Below, piece by piece: positions 11,656 through 25,200 of a DNA stretch of 60,000 bases. Source of the stretch: Symsagittifera roscoffensis (Eukaryota > Xenacoelomorpha > Acoela > Convolutidae); NCBI RefSeq assembly GCF_963678635.1, contig NC_087071.1, positions 28,369,325 through 28,429,324 of the forward strand, read 5' to 3'. A model generated the notes under the pieces. It made no database searches, was not told where the DNA came from, and saw only the letters and a list, made by a program, of their open reading frames with translations. Position numbers and translations under genes: made by a program. Each line of letters opens with the position of its first letter. Position 1 is the first letter of the stretch.

Positions 11656-12764
11656 AAACAAGTTGTTCAAATTAATGAGGAGAAAAGGATACAAATAAAA
11701 ATCGTAGACTGGATATGATAATTGAAAGTTATTATTTCATACGTTTACAATCATGAGCTCCAATCCTTTGAATCAAATTTTTTTGTCTTACGGCCTCGAA
11801 ATTGTTCTTTTGGAACGTCAAAACCGTTTACTGGTAGTACTTTATTAAAATTTACGCTCATAGAAAAAAGTCAAAAAAGAAAAACTCAACAATTTCTCTA
11901 TTCTTGGTAAATAATAATGACGACACAGAGTCGAAGCGAAACAATTAAAAAGATTTGCCACAAAAACGTGTACTAGTACATTGCGATTTTTTTTCAAATG
12001 TTAAAAGATTTCAAGAAAAAAACACACCAAGGATTCAGAAAAGCAAAACTGGAAAAAAAACTCAAATTTTATGATTTCAAACAATCTGAATTTTGGAAAA
12101 TTGAAAAATTAAGGACTGCCTGGAGCATGAAAAGACAAAAAATGGCAGTTTTCTTGCCCAAATTTCATTAAGTATTTTTAAAAATATCTTGTACTTTGTT
12201 GAATTTCATCTAAATTTTTCACTAGTTGGGTGAAACGTCTCGAGGGCTTCAAAAAGTTTTCAATTGCAATTTTAAGTTTTGTTGTCTCAAACTATTTTCT
12301 AGGAAAAAAGAGTAGTTTTCGCCTCAAAAAACACTCACTATCAGACAAAATGAGCAGTCATGTGTTCATATAAAACAGAATTTTTGAATCTGGACATTCA
12401 ACCAATGTTCCATGGAAGGTATTTTTTTTGTTCAAGTATTGAACTAGTTGCACAAAGAGCGCCCTCATATCCTACTAAGGACAAACACAGTCCTGTGGCA
12501 AACCTCAAATTACACCAAGCCGAAACAATTCACTCAGAATAGAACTAGGCTGCAGAAAAAAATAAGGGCGGAACAGAAAACAGCAGTATATCTGTACAAG
12601 ATCAAAACGCTGTAATAAATTTTTTTAAATACCTGTAAAAAGCGTTTTTTTTTTTCAAAAATTCAAAAATCAAAAAATTCAAACTAGATTTTTTTAGTTT
12701 TGTTGAGATGCTTGAAAACAAAAACGGAAAGTGCATGACTCTTTCCTTGAACTGTTTTATATTT

Positions 12765-12770
12765 TTTATT
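12765..12770 (-). promoter_or_regulatory. Candidate poly(A) signal of gene B
   Basis: AATAAA on the minus strand, about 300 nt downstream of the gene B stop codon. The position is plausible, but the hexamer is common in DNA this AT-rich. Confidence 0.35.
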
Positions 12771-13073
12771 GGAAAGTATTTGAAAACATTTCATCTAAAA
12801 TCAAATTATCTTTTTTGAGTAATACCATTCAAACAACTAGTGGAAATAATTATTTACACGAAGCATCAAAAAGGTAATGACTTGGAAACTTGGTTAGTTT
12901 TATATAGTTTAACAGTCAGATAATTTTTTTTTCAAATCTAAATTTTTCATAATACAAAAGTTATGAAAAAACGATCTGCTTACGTAGAATCAAAAATGGT
13001 TAACACGCGACTTTAGCGGTGTAATAGTGGTAATTGTTTCGTCTTTCTATGAGTTCAATTTTTACTAAATCGT

Positions 13074-13256
13074 TTAGGGGTTTGTATTGGGCTGAACATA
13101 AAAGTCTTTTTCATCCGGCTCTATGTACTGTTCAGTTTTGTCGTAGACAATCGGAACTGAGTAGATATGGTCAATCCCTTTTGGGAGATTTTCTTCATTC
13201 AATATCTCCTCCCCTTTTGTTTCCTCCCCTTTCATTTCCACGCCGGTATTCCATAT
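13074..13256 (-). CDS. Gene B exon 7: cytoplasmic tail with YxxP motifs, stop TAA
   Basis: The exon is 183 nt (phase 0, CTTTTAG acceptor) and ends in TAA at 13076-13074. It is acidic and encodes Y-S-V-P, Y-D-K-T, Y-I-E-P and Y-V-Q-P within about 25 residues near the C terminus. YxxP is the consensus for Crk-family SH2 domains. No NPxY motif is seen. Confidence 0.82.
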   Translation of the reverse strand: MWNTGVEMKGEETKGEEILNEENLPKGIDHIYSVPIVYDKTEQYIEPDEKDFYVQPNTNP

Positions 13257-16200
13257 CTAAAAGGTAAGTTTCACTGAGAACATTTCGAAGTCTTGCAGAC
13301 GTTTAGGTGCACAATTTGCGGGTCAATGAAACTCGAGGAATCGACTTACTGTTTTGTATAACAAATGTAACTTATGGTGCTTTAGCTTGATGGTGACTGT
13401 TTTGTGTTTCTCAAAATCAACAAAAACAGTTCGGAGAAAAATAATGTGAGAAATATCAGACTGCTCTATAAACAACGCATGGTTTTCCTTGTTTAAAAAT
13501 TTCTTAGTAAGCTGGTATTTTCTTAGGAAGCTGGCATTTTTGCACTTAATTGAAATGGCATTCATTGTTTATGGTCATTATTTTTTGAACATACGGGGCT
13601 TCTTACAAAGCATTGAGAGAACATTTTGTCAATAGATAAAAATTGGCAAGTAGAATTTTATTTCTTATAACTGATATTAATAGCTTGGATATCGCACGTA
13701 TGTTTTAAGTTACCTGATTATTATTCACAACGATGGCGTTGGAAAAACTGGTCTGTGTGTTTGTATTCTTTGCAGAATCTTTAGCGGCACTTTTGCGACA
13801 GAAACAACAGCAGCCCATCAGCACAATGATGGTCAGAAGACAGAGTATAACAAGAAGTCCAGCTCCAGAAATTATCAGCACTAAGTTTATTGGAATTCCA
13901 TCAGTCTTTTCTGCAAATAAAATCTAAGTATTTTCTGATACTCTCAATTAAGGTTAATGTAAAAAAAATTTTTTGATATTTTCTCGCATCTTACGTCAGG
14001 CTTTTTATTCATTTTTTCAACGAAATAGAAAACCATTCAGAGACGCTATTTTACCGTGAAATTTATGACATTAATAACTGCTGAGCTTACAGTTTTTGAA
14101 TGAAAGCTAGGCAGAAAAACATGCCACTCATGCGACAAACTTATCTTACCTTTCTCGCAGTCTTTTCCCTCAAAACCATCTGGACAAAGGCATTTCCCCG
14201 ATCGTGAATCGCATATTCCGTTGTTTATGCAGCTGCAGTTATACTCGCACTGTGCGCCAAACTTTCCCTTGGGGCAATTCCATTCCTCACAAACTGTTCC
14301 GGTCCAAAAACGGTCACAATTGCAATCGCCAGTCACGTGATCACAAGATACAGCATTCGTTTGATTACACGAGCACGAAGATGAGCACGAATCTCCGTAG
14401 CTCCAGGAGTGACATTTGTCATCGCAAAACTCACCTTCGAATCCCGGAGCACAAAAACAGGTGCCATCAATGCTGTCACATTTTGCATCATTCGCACATG
14501 TACATCTATTGGAACAATTCACGCCCCAATATCCATCGTCGCATGGGAGTTCGCATAATGCGCCATGAAAGCCGGGTTTGCATTCACACTTTCCAGTAAA
14601 CACATTACATTGAGCTTCATTTTGACATTCCGGGCATTTTTCATCGCAGTCAATTCCCCAATAACCTCCATTAGGTACACACTTCTTGGAACAATCCGAG
14701 CCCTGTCAATTTTTTGAGGAATAATTTAAATGAATTATATACTTGATTTTCAATCATTAACTAAACATTTAACACATGCGGAGTTCGACACTAGATATGC
14801 GTATTGAGGCCGCTAACGGATATTGCTGACGTGAAAATGTATCCATACAGATTAATCCAGTGCTCCAAACTACCGATAAAAACTGAAAACATTATCCTGT
14901 GCATCAACTTCTGAATTGCCTCTTTTTTAGTTTTCAAAAATCAAATCTGTCAATCAAAACTATACACTGAATAAATTATGTGTTATAAATTTCTAAAAAT
15001 GCGAGAAAAATGTGTTGATTTTCAGCCAAAGTTGTGATTTGAACTGCATTTTCTCAAAAAAAAGATGCATAGTTCAAAACGCCCTCACCCAAAATCCGCT
15101 CCTGCACATACATCTTCCAGTTAAATGATCGCAAGAGTTTGAGTTTGTCTGGTTACAAAGGCAGTTCAGATGACAGTCTGGGCCAAAAGTCCAATCTGGG
15201 CAAATTTCGTCACACCTTGATCCTGAGAATCCTAAATTACATGCACATGTTCCGCTCACATGATCACATGAATGCGACTTTTCTTTGTCGCACAGACAAT
15301 TCGAGGCACAATTTTGACCGTAGCTCCAGTTAGTGCACTCTAGTTCGCATCGTGAACCTTCGTATCCTGGTTTACAAGTGCAAGTGCCCGTCACATGATG
15401 ACAAGAATCTGTATTGGCCTGGACACAAAGACATCTCGAACTACAATCTGGTCCAAAATTCGGGCTGGTACAATTTTGATGGAACTGTGATCCTTGGTAT
15501 CCTGATTCACAACTACACGCCCCAGTTACGTGATGACAAGAATCTGTATTGGTCGGCACACAAGAACAATCTGTTGCACAGTTTTGACCATATTTCCAGT
15601 TTGTGCATGTCTGCTCGCATCGCGATCCTTTGTATCCTGGTTTACATGTACAAGTGCCTGTCACATGATGACAGGAATCTGAATTGGTCCGCACACAAGT
15701 GCAATCTGTTGCACAGTTTTGACCATATTTCCAGTTTGTGCAAATCTGCTCGCATCGCGATCCTTTGTATCCTGGTTTACATGTACAAGTGCCTGTCACA
15801 TGATGACAAGAATCTGTATTTGTCGGCACACAAGTGCAATCTGTTGCACAGTTTTGACCATATTTCCAGTTTGTGCATGTCTGCTCGCATCGCGATCCTT
15901 TGTATCCTGGTTTACATGTACAAGTACCTGTCACATGATGACAAGAATCTGTATTGGTCAGCACACAAGAGCAATCTGTTGCACAGTTTTGACCATATTT
16001 CCAGTTTGTGCAAATCTGCTCGCATCGCGATCCTTTGTATCCTGGTTTACATGTACAAGTGCCTGTCACATGATGACAGGAATCTGAATTGGTCCGCACA
16101 CAAGTGCAATCTGTTGCACAGTTTTGACCATATTTCCAGTTTGTGCATGTCTGCTCGCATCGCGATCCTTTGAATCCTGGTTTACATGTACAAGTGCCTG

Positions 16201-19200
16201 TCACATGATGACAGGAATCTGAATTGGTCCGCACACAAGTGCAATCTGTTGCACAGTTTTGACCATATTTCCAGTTTGTGCATGTCTGCTCGCATCGCGA
16301 TCCTTTGTATCCTGGTTTACATGTACAAGTGCCTGTCACATGATGACAGGAATCTGAATTGGTCCGCACACAAGTGCAATCTGTTGCACAGTTTTGACCA
16401 TATTTCCAGTTTGTGCATGTCTGCTCGCATCGCGATCCTTTGTATCCTGGTTTACATGTACAAGTGCCTGTCACATGATGACAGGAATCTGAATTGGTCC
16501 GCACACAAGTGCAATCTGTTGCACAGTTTTGACCATTTTTCCAGTTTGTGCATGTCTGCTCGCATCGCGATCCTTTGTATCCTGGCTTACATGTACAAGT
16601 GCCTGTCACATGATGACAGGAATCTGAATTGGTCCGCACACAAAAGCAGAGCAATCTGTTGCACAGTTTTGACCATATTTCCAGTTTGCGCATGTCTCTT
16701 CGCATCGCAATCCTTGGTATCCTTCCTTGCATGTACACGCACCAGTCTTGTGATTACAGGAATCTGAGTTAAAGTGAACACATGAGCAAATTGCGGAGCA
16801 TCTACTTCCGTACGTCCAGGGTCGGCAAACTAAACGTAAGTGTTATGAACATCATCGATTTTTTTTAGCGTTATGTACTTGGAAAGCGAACCTTTCTAGA
16901 CTTTTGCAAGTACAATAAATCTTGTAAAATTTGCATTTCCAGTTCAAAAAAAAAATTTGATCTACAGTCAAGTTTGCTGAATCAAGGGGCATCCCTAAGA
17001 ACCTAGACTTTTAGTTTTTGCGTTCAACATAATGTAAATGCAAACCCTGCAAAAAATCTACAGTTCTTAACAAGCTTTTTACAGTTCTCAACAAGCTTTG
17101 TAAAATTCTACAAGCTTTGTACAGTTCTTAACACATTTGCATTCTCTTGAATAGGTGAAAACATCACCGCTATTTTATAATATACAAAGCTTACGCATAC
17201 ATTTGGTTTTGCAAATTTTTACTGAAAGTCTGCAAGATGAAACGTCAGATGCTATAATTAAGTTCGGTCAGAAAAGTTTAGATAAAAATTTCGAAAATTG
17301 AATGGATAAGAAAACCACGCCAAGTGTAAATAATACAAAACATCCCAAGGAGAACAAAAATTTGGAAGGGTTTCCAAATTTTATTCTATTGAGTTTCCGA
17401 TCATTGTACTGAATGTTGATTTTACAAACTGCTATGGTGGATTTTACAATCAAAGATTTCAAAAAACATAACATGATTTAAGAGTACGTCACCGTTTCAT
17501 TGTACCAAGGAGAAAAAATTTCCACCCAAAAGTTCATATTCAATTGCCTAAGATGATGGATTCGAGGAAATTAAGACGCCAGTTGTTAGCAATCTGAAAA
17601 ATTTACCCGCAAAAAAAGATATCGCTATACCATAATTGCGCAAATCTGACAGTTTTTCCGAATATTTCAAAAAACTACCAGCGAGCTTTACATATATTTT
17701 TTCATCTATATACAGTTTTTACTTCAGCAAGAAATTTGTATAACTGTAAAGCAAAAAATTAAAACAAGGAAATAAATTTGCTTCAATCTCCTAAACTTAA
17801 GCAAAAAATAATAGGTATTATGTTTTGTTTAATTTAGATGTTAAGTTCCTTTTAATACAAATGATTACATTTCAAATTGCGCATTTTTTTTAGCTTTTGT
17901 TGTCAAAGCATAAAACTAGAAAACAAAATTTGAATGGTTTTCTTTTATTGTAATGAAGATCGAAGAAAAAGACGGACTTTTTACACTCAAGGTTGATTTT
18001 TTAGTCAGTTGTATTTCTAGTTTTCTTAAAAGCAATCTTTAACAGGTATTGTTATACTATCTGAAAGATAGTGTTGCTTGGAGGTCAAATAGAGAACAAA
18101 ATTGGCCTGTGATATATTTCTTTTAAAATGGTGATTTTGTTTAAAATTTTTTTGATAGCACACTCATACGACGGATTAAAATGAGTCATTGAAGTGAGTC
18201 ATTCTTCTTATTTTTAACCATTTAAGGTGTTAATTGATTCACATTGTAGTTAAATAGAGAATGGGGCCAAGCAATCAAACCTGGCTTTGCTTGGCTTCAA
18301 AGTATGGCTTGCTGATTGCGCATTCGGGGCATCTCCTTCATTTAGGAGCATGCTTTTTATAGTATTTACTGCAGTCAGTGATGTTATTTTACAAAAACGG
18401 CTGTTAAAGAGGGTAGTGAAAAACAAAACCTCAAACATCCGTAATGAAGCAAAAATTTTTATACAGCAATTGTCGAGCAATAAACAATGGCCTTGTTCAC
18501 TAGCTATTTGAAAGTTCGAAGAAAATTTTTTTTATGGTTCAAAAACTATTTTGCGAAAATTTTGAGGGTCAAACAAATCGTGCTCGTTGCTTTATGGTGA
18601 GGCAACATTACCCAGCCCAGATAAATAACCTAAAAAATTCCATGTAGTTCTTAAACAGGGGCACAACAGCGGTTCGCCGTGATGATCTGTACAGCTCTTG
18701 TGTTGGTCGTTTCCCCCGTGGATAAATAGTCTTAATCTTAAATGTTTAATTTTAAGATTCTTGTTCTGTTATGATTAACAACATGATGATGTATACCTCT
18801 GCGTTTTATCAATCTTTTTTAATTACAAGTCTTTAGAATTAACAAAAGCAGACCTACTTCTTGATTTTTTACAATTCCAGTTGGGTTTTGCTAACTTAAT
18901 TTGGTTAACTGGCATATGGCTATTTGATGTTCTTATACTGATCAGTTGCAGGAAACAGCCAAAAACTTGTGCCATAAAATGCTGTTTTCGTCAAATATAT
19001 TTTTTTTATAAGGCAAAGGAGTTTTAACGTTTTCTTAACCGACTCAATCAAGTCCATTTTGAAAAAAAAGTAACTCACCTGAGCATTGATTAGTTGTATA
19101 TTCTGCGTAACCATTGCAGCAACTGTATCCATACTCATTTCTATAGTTGAACACTTCGTTACAAACTTCGGGACCGCTTAAAAATATTCCTTTTAACAAA

Positions 19201-22200
19201 CAATTGTTTTAGCAGTGTACTGATTACGCTAATTGCACCTAAATTTTTTTTTGAAAAATCAGACATTAAACAACGAAAACTTTTAAAAAGTGTTACTGGT
19301 TTAAAAAGCGAAACAAAAATACCAGTAAAAGATACTTATAAAATGCATTACTAGTTACAAATATTCTGCGCCAAAAATACCTTAAAAACCAGGTGGTTTG
19401 GACATTCTGAAATTGAATTGGTCGTAACAGACAGCCAGTACGGTGAATGATTTTCACGAACAAAGAATACGTTATGAAATAAATGGAACTCATTTTGAAA
19501 TTACTGGAGCAGTCAAACTATGTCTTAAAGAATTTTTAAACATCGGTGGTAAAGCTGGTAACAAGACTGGTCGTATCAGGGCGAAGCCCTTAATGTTCCG
19601 ACTGCCTTTTAGGGTTTATGGAGCAGCAGTTAAAAATAAAAAAATTTAAATGAAATAAAATAAAATGAAATTTTTTTTTCTAAAATTTGATTTTTTTTTG
19701 AAAATCATCCCCCCACACGCCATTTAAGTACAAAAAGAAAGATTTCGTTCCTTTTACCAAATCAGTTATGGCAAATAAGCTTCGTTCAACCAATTTGGAA
19801 CGATTTATAAGACGGATTAAATCTCCGCTTATGCGTTAATAGCGCGAATTATATCGCGCGTTAATTGTCCCAAATTGGTCAAAATGGCCAAAATGGCAAT
19901 CTTTAAACCCTCATAACTTTACAAAAAATGATCACAGGTGAATTATCTCTTCAAATTTAAGCTCAGGACAACAATACCTTTTGAATGATATAAAAAAAAA
20001 TTCCGTCAAAAATGGCTAGTTAAAAAGTCGAAATTTGTCTGAAGAAAAAAAAACCCACCCCGAGCACAAATATTCCGTTACTTTCGTATCGAAAGTCGGA
20101 ACAATAATCTTTAATCATTTTCGTTGTCCAGTTGGACCAACTTGTTTTCAGTTTTATACGAACTTGTAGAAAGTGGTGCCAAAAAAAAAACACATTTATG
20201 TGTTTTATTAGTATAAGCCTTCCTAGCTGTAGTCAGTTATTGATTAATAGAAAAACGTTCTGAAAATTCATTGAGAAAAAGAAACACCGCTAGTTACGGA
20301 CCAAATTCACGATTTGAGAAACATCTTACTTAAAAACAAAACGTGAATCGTAGAAATTTTAGCAAATAATTTCACAAAAAATTCAGAAGCAAAATCAACG
20401 TAAATTATTTTATTAGATAATTAGGTATAAGGCTTAATTGCTCAAGAGAAGCTTAATTGCTCAAGACTTTAATCAAGGATTGCGCAATTAAAAGCAGATT
20501 AGGTTTGCGCTGGTTAGCATAACATTTTTCAAATGAGCCGGAAAAATAAAAATGATAATCAATCGGTGTTTTTTTCTAGGTCTAGACAAATATTGCAAGC
20601 CAAACTATTTTTTCCAAAATTAAAATCTGCCACCTTTTTTGTTTTAATTCTACTAATTACTTTCAAAAAATGTGACTCTTTTTTAAAAAATTTTCTTAAT
20701 AAAAAAGCTTTAGTGTGCTACTTACTTTATAACTGGGACAGTCCAGCAGCTCTCATACGGTTCAATTCTGACACTAAAACAGAAAACAAAATTTAATAAC
20801 AGCTGAAATATTGCTCTAATTTTAGGGTTAACAAAATCTATGAAACCTAAAAAAAGATACCGTTATCAAGCAGAGAAAAACCTGAACATAAAAATTATGT
20901 GAACAAAATAAATTAGTTAGAAAATAAACTGTTCATTTTTACCTTTCTGCTTGATTCGAGTGTGCATAGGGGAAAAAATTAAATGATTGTTCATGGCACT
21001 ATTGTTTGTTCAAGCTTATGTCTATACGGAAAAATACATGGTAGTACTTTTAAGAAAAATTGTTTCGATTATCATTGTTTAATGCATGAATCCTTGAAAA
21101 CAAAAACAGGTTCCAGGTTATTCGATCATTATAACATTCCTTTAAGACCAAAACTTGAACGCAGAAAGGAGAGAGTATAAACTTCAAGACTTCCATCAAA
21201 ATAATTTTTAAAACTTTGAAGGACTATCTCATGAGTTTCATCTATCAGAAAGTCCTCCAGCGAATCAGCTATTTAACATGTGTGAAACGTTATAAATTTT
21301 TAATAGCAAATAATTAAGAAACAAGACCGGCCTAGTGTTTCTGCAAGTAGTACAGATTGTTTCGACGACATCTATCATTCTAAAATCTATTTTTGACAGA
21401 TTTTTTGTGAGACTTTTATTGAAACAATTGATCTCTAGGTTAAAAGACAATTTGAGAACTAAATTGACATAATTCAACTTTTGAACAACAAAAACCAATG
21501 ATCATCCTGTAAATCAAGAGAGCATTTACCAGACTCTATTTCAGTCCGAGTTTCTTGTTCAATATTGAGACAGATTTTCCATTAGTTTTTTTTCTACATC
21601 CGGAGTTCGCCCAAGTAATGCTTGTTCAACAACATAAGAAATTTTAAAAAGTGGCGGTATTTGAGCTCATTTTTAACTCTAGGCAGTTTTTTAAACCAAC
21701 CATGTTGATTTAATTTTCAATGACAATTGCATCATAAACACGAAACTTTTCCGCTGATGAATTCAATGAATACCTGTGTGTTTTTATTTTAAAAAAGCGG
21801 TTAAGTTTGTTTATTTTGCGCATAGTAACAGCGCAAAAATTTTTGCGAGTGACGGAAAAATGAGTTTTGCTCATCCAAAAACTTTACTAAAGTTTATCTG
21901 GTCATTTCAATGCTTATACTTGTTTTACAAAAAGTTCAACTTCTCTATACTTGAAATTGATCTGTTACAAAAAAAAACGCAAAAGAAAAGCTTAAAAAAA
22001 CTGAAAACTAAAAACGGAACAAGACAAATCGAATTTTTTGATTGGTTGTCATGTTATTCAACTCTCACTACCATTTCAGTTTTGATTATTTTCATTTATA
22101 AGACCATGTTTTTCTGAAAAATCATTTGACTCGTTTTTCTTGCTATATTTGTCTAGACCTGGAAAAAAATACCGATTGATTATCATTTTAATTTTTCCGG

Positions 22201-25200
22201 CTCTTCTGAAAAATGTTATGCTAACCTGCGCAATCCTAATCTGCTTTTAATTGCACAATCCTTGATTAAACTCTTGAGCATCGAAAAAGACGGAAACATT
22301 TGTTTGACCCAAAATTAAAACTCAGGATTAATTTAAAAAAATTGCAGAACAATTTTTCAAATTTATCAAAATTTTTAGTTACACGTTTTGTTAGCAGAAT
22401 AAAAAGCAAACAAAGTACAAAAATCCAAAATGAAACAAAAAAACCACTCCACATCAAACAAAATCCAACTTTTGTTTCCTTTAATTGAATATTCATTTGT
22501 TTAAATTTGAACGTAGAAATTTTCTCATCAATTTCAGAGTTATTCTTTAAAATTTACTGATTTTTCACAATTGTTTGATTGTGGTGCGTAAAAAAACAAT
22601 ATTGGTCCGCAAAAAGATTTCAAGGGAATCTTTGTTTCTAAAATGAACTCTTTTTGTTTGAAACTTAAAATGACCAAATATGTCAAATTTATTTACTTGT
22701 TTATTTTAAAAGGAAAAAGAGCACACCTATACTTTCTCTCCAAACTGCTATTAAAGTCCTTCAAACTGCGTTCGACTTTTCCTTTCAATTATTTTGTACT
22801 AGTTTCTTTAGTAATTTATCTTGGTGTAAAAATGATTTTAAAAAAAAACAACCACATCGAGATTTCAAGTTATCAAAAATTTATCCGGTTTCCAATTTAA
22901 CCATTTTTTGCTGTCGCTTAAATTATTTTCATGCATGCGTCATTTCAAGTCTATCCTACTTTGATGAAACAAGGCGAGTTGCAAGTTTTAGAAAGTGGAG
23001 TTAATAACTTGCAACTCGTATAAACTCCGTTTTTATGACCTGCAAAATCAAAATCGGAAACAGCCTGATTATATTTTTCAATTTTTTTTCTTCAGTTTTT
23101 GGATAAACTACAAAGAATGAACATGAAATCAAATCGCTGCAAAATTTTCACTCAGTTATTTTCAACGCAGAGGCGAAGCGGAGCTTTGCACCACTTGCGA
23201 TACAACGCAATCATTAAAAAAAAAACAAGTTGAAAAAAAAAGTGAACCCAAATGAAGACACCTAAAGCCCAGCTAACGCTGGAAGTATGTGTTTGATATT
23301 TTTATATTTGAATATATTGATGCGGGACAGAATGCGTATTTTCAATAATTAGACCTTGCAACAAAAAACATTTATTGTTTCTATAAATAAAAGATAGGAG
23401 TGAAAAATTTTGAAATTTTGGAATTTTCCCAAAGCAGCAAAAATTATCTTACAAAAAGTTAGAAGAAAAAACTGGACCTAGCAAATTGTAAAGGCAAACT
23501 TCCAACAACCTGTTGTGTCGGTTAAAACTACGATATCAGATTCGACAGGTCAGTTATCGAGAAAAGTCCAAAAAACGGCCAACAAATCATAAAGTTGATA
23601 TTTCTGAGAATCATAGATTTTTGTTTTAAAACATTTGGGCGTAGCCAATTATCTAACGTGTAATTCCGATTGAACTCAAAAAACCAGGTTTGGCAGGGAG
23701 TTCTCGTAAAAGTCAAAAAGTTTTAAAAAACCAATGAAAAAATGAAACAATTGAAAAATGAAACAATTTTGACTTTTCTAAGGGCCATAATATTTTGTCT
23801 CAAAACAATTTAGAAGTAGTCGAGTATGCAAAAAAATTCCTAAAATCCGTTCTTTAGATTGAATCCAAAATCTCAGATATAGGAGGGTCTTTTTTGGTGA
23901 AATTCAGAAAACCTGGAAAAAAACGTTCAGAAAATCAAAGCTTTTGTGGGAAAGATTGTGAGTGGCGGTTAATGCAGGAGAGTTTCCGACTACCCGTTGT
24001 CTTCATTGAAGCCAAAAACTCAGGTTTGGGAGGTTAGCTATCAAGAAAAATCAATTATTCAAAAAACAGTCATAAAAATCAAAAATTTCACTATTCTGAG
24101 GGCCATAAATTTATGTGTGAAAAAAATTTGGGCTTGGCCGCTTATGGAGGGGAGCTTTTAAATCCGTTCTATTCATTTAAAATAAAATCTCAAATTTAGT
24201 AGTTAGTTGTTGAGAAAAAATATATATCTGTCAAACATGCCCTCCACAGACTTTTTCGAAGGCTAAAGACAGAGGGGTAAAGCAAAAACAGATCAGAGGA
24301 TTCTGCAGGAAGAAAAGGTTGTAGACGGGTTTTCTAAGGACATCCTTTTTTTGAAAATTGATCAAAGGGTTTCTAAGATTAAATGTCTTGCAAAAAGTGA
24401 TAAAGTTTTCCAAACGTTTCAAAAAATTGAAGAACTCAATCCCATACGTTTTCATATTACCTGTTTTAATCAAACAGGTATTCAAGACAAACACGCCAAG
24501 CTAAAAATTTGAAATTTAAAATAGCAACCGAACAAAACTTAGGAAGCGAAAAAAAGCTGACAATCGTTGAGCAGATACTACTTGAGCCGAAAAAAATAAC
24601 TAATTTTTTATTGTAAAAAAAACTTTAACGAGTTGCAGGTCCCCCATAAATTTACCCTGTAGTAACTGGTACCCATCTAGTAGTTAACGTTGAGTTATGA
24701 TTAATTTGAGTGTGTCAGCGGTATAAGAATTCATAAGTGCTGCATAGCTGCAGAGTCATAAGTGATTCTCCTGATTTTGTTAAACTAGTTGTTAACCCGA
24801 AAAAGTCTAAATTCCGATTTGATAACGCTTGCTAAGCACAACTTAGATACCATAGGAAAAAAATCACCATTAAAATGAACTTGGGCGCATTTTTGAAACT
24901 TGAAGTCAAAAAAATTTAGCTGAAGTCACTGTAAAGCGTTTCTGTTCTAACCTGAAGTCCGACAATTTTTAATCGCTTGTTTTGTAAGAGACATGATGCC
25001 ACAAAAGATAGGCGACGCAGCTTTTGGCAAACACCAGCAAAAAAACGACAAAAATTAGTGAACAGTTGGGATAAAGATTTTAAAAAGGTGAAAATGAGCA
25101 TTAAAAATAAAAATTTTGCTGAATAGGAGTGAAACTAGGACGATGAAATTTGGCGTCACACGTCTTCGAAACTATGCCACGTGTCCTTGAAAACATAACA

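Larger units (their letters stand above)
8291..13073. other. Intergenic region between gene A (5' side) and gene B (3' side)
   Basis: The stretch holds the promoter side of gene A and the 3' flank of gene B. Apart from the repeat copy at 11131-11655 and a candidate poly(A) signal at 12765-12770, it is AT-rich with no ORF that looks like protein. I cannot call a promoter element with confidence. Confidence 0.5.

Noticed and set aside
15352-16173. 273-codon plus-strand ORF opposite the gene B array (also 16186-16767)
   Set aside because: The array period (135 bp) is a multiple of three, so any frame open in one unit stays open in all. The product is repetitive and has no domain; the minus strand has the EGF cysteines and correct splice phases.
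20983-22900. Small ORFs (65-113 codons) between and beyond the inverted arms as a transposase
   Set aside because: Lys/Phe/Leu-rich AT-driven translations with no catalytic motif. The interval also contains a genuine gene B exon, so it is not a simple autonomous transposon.
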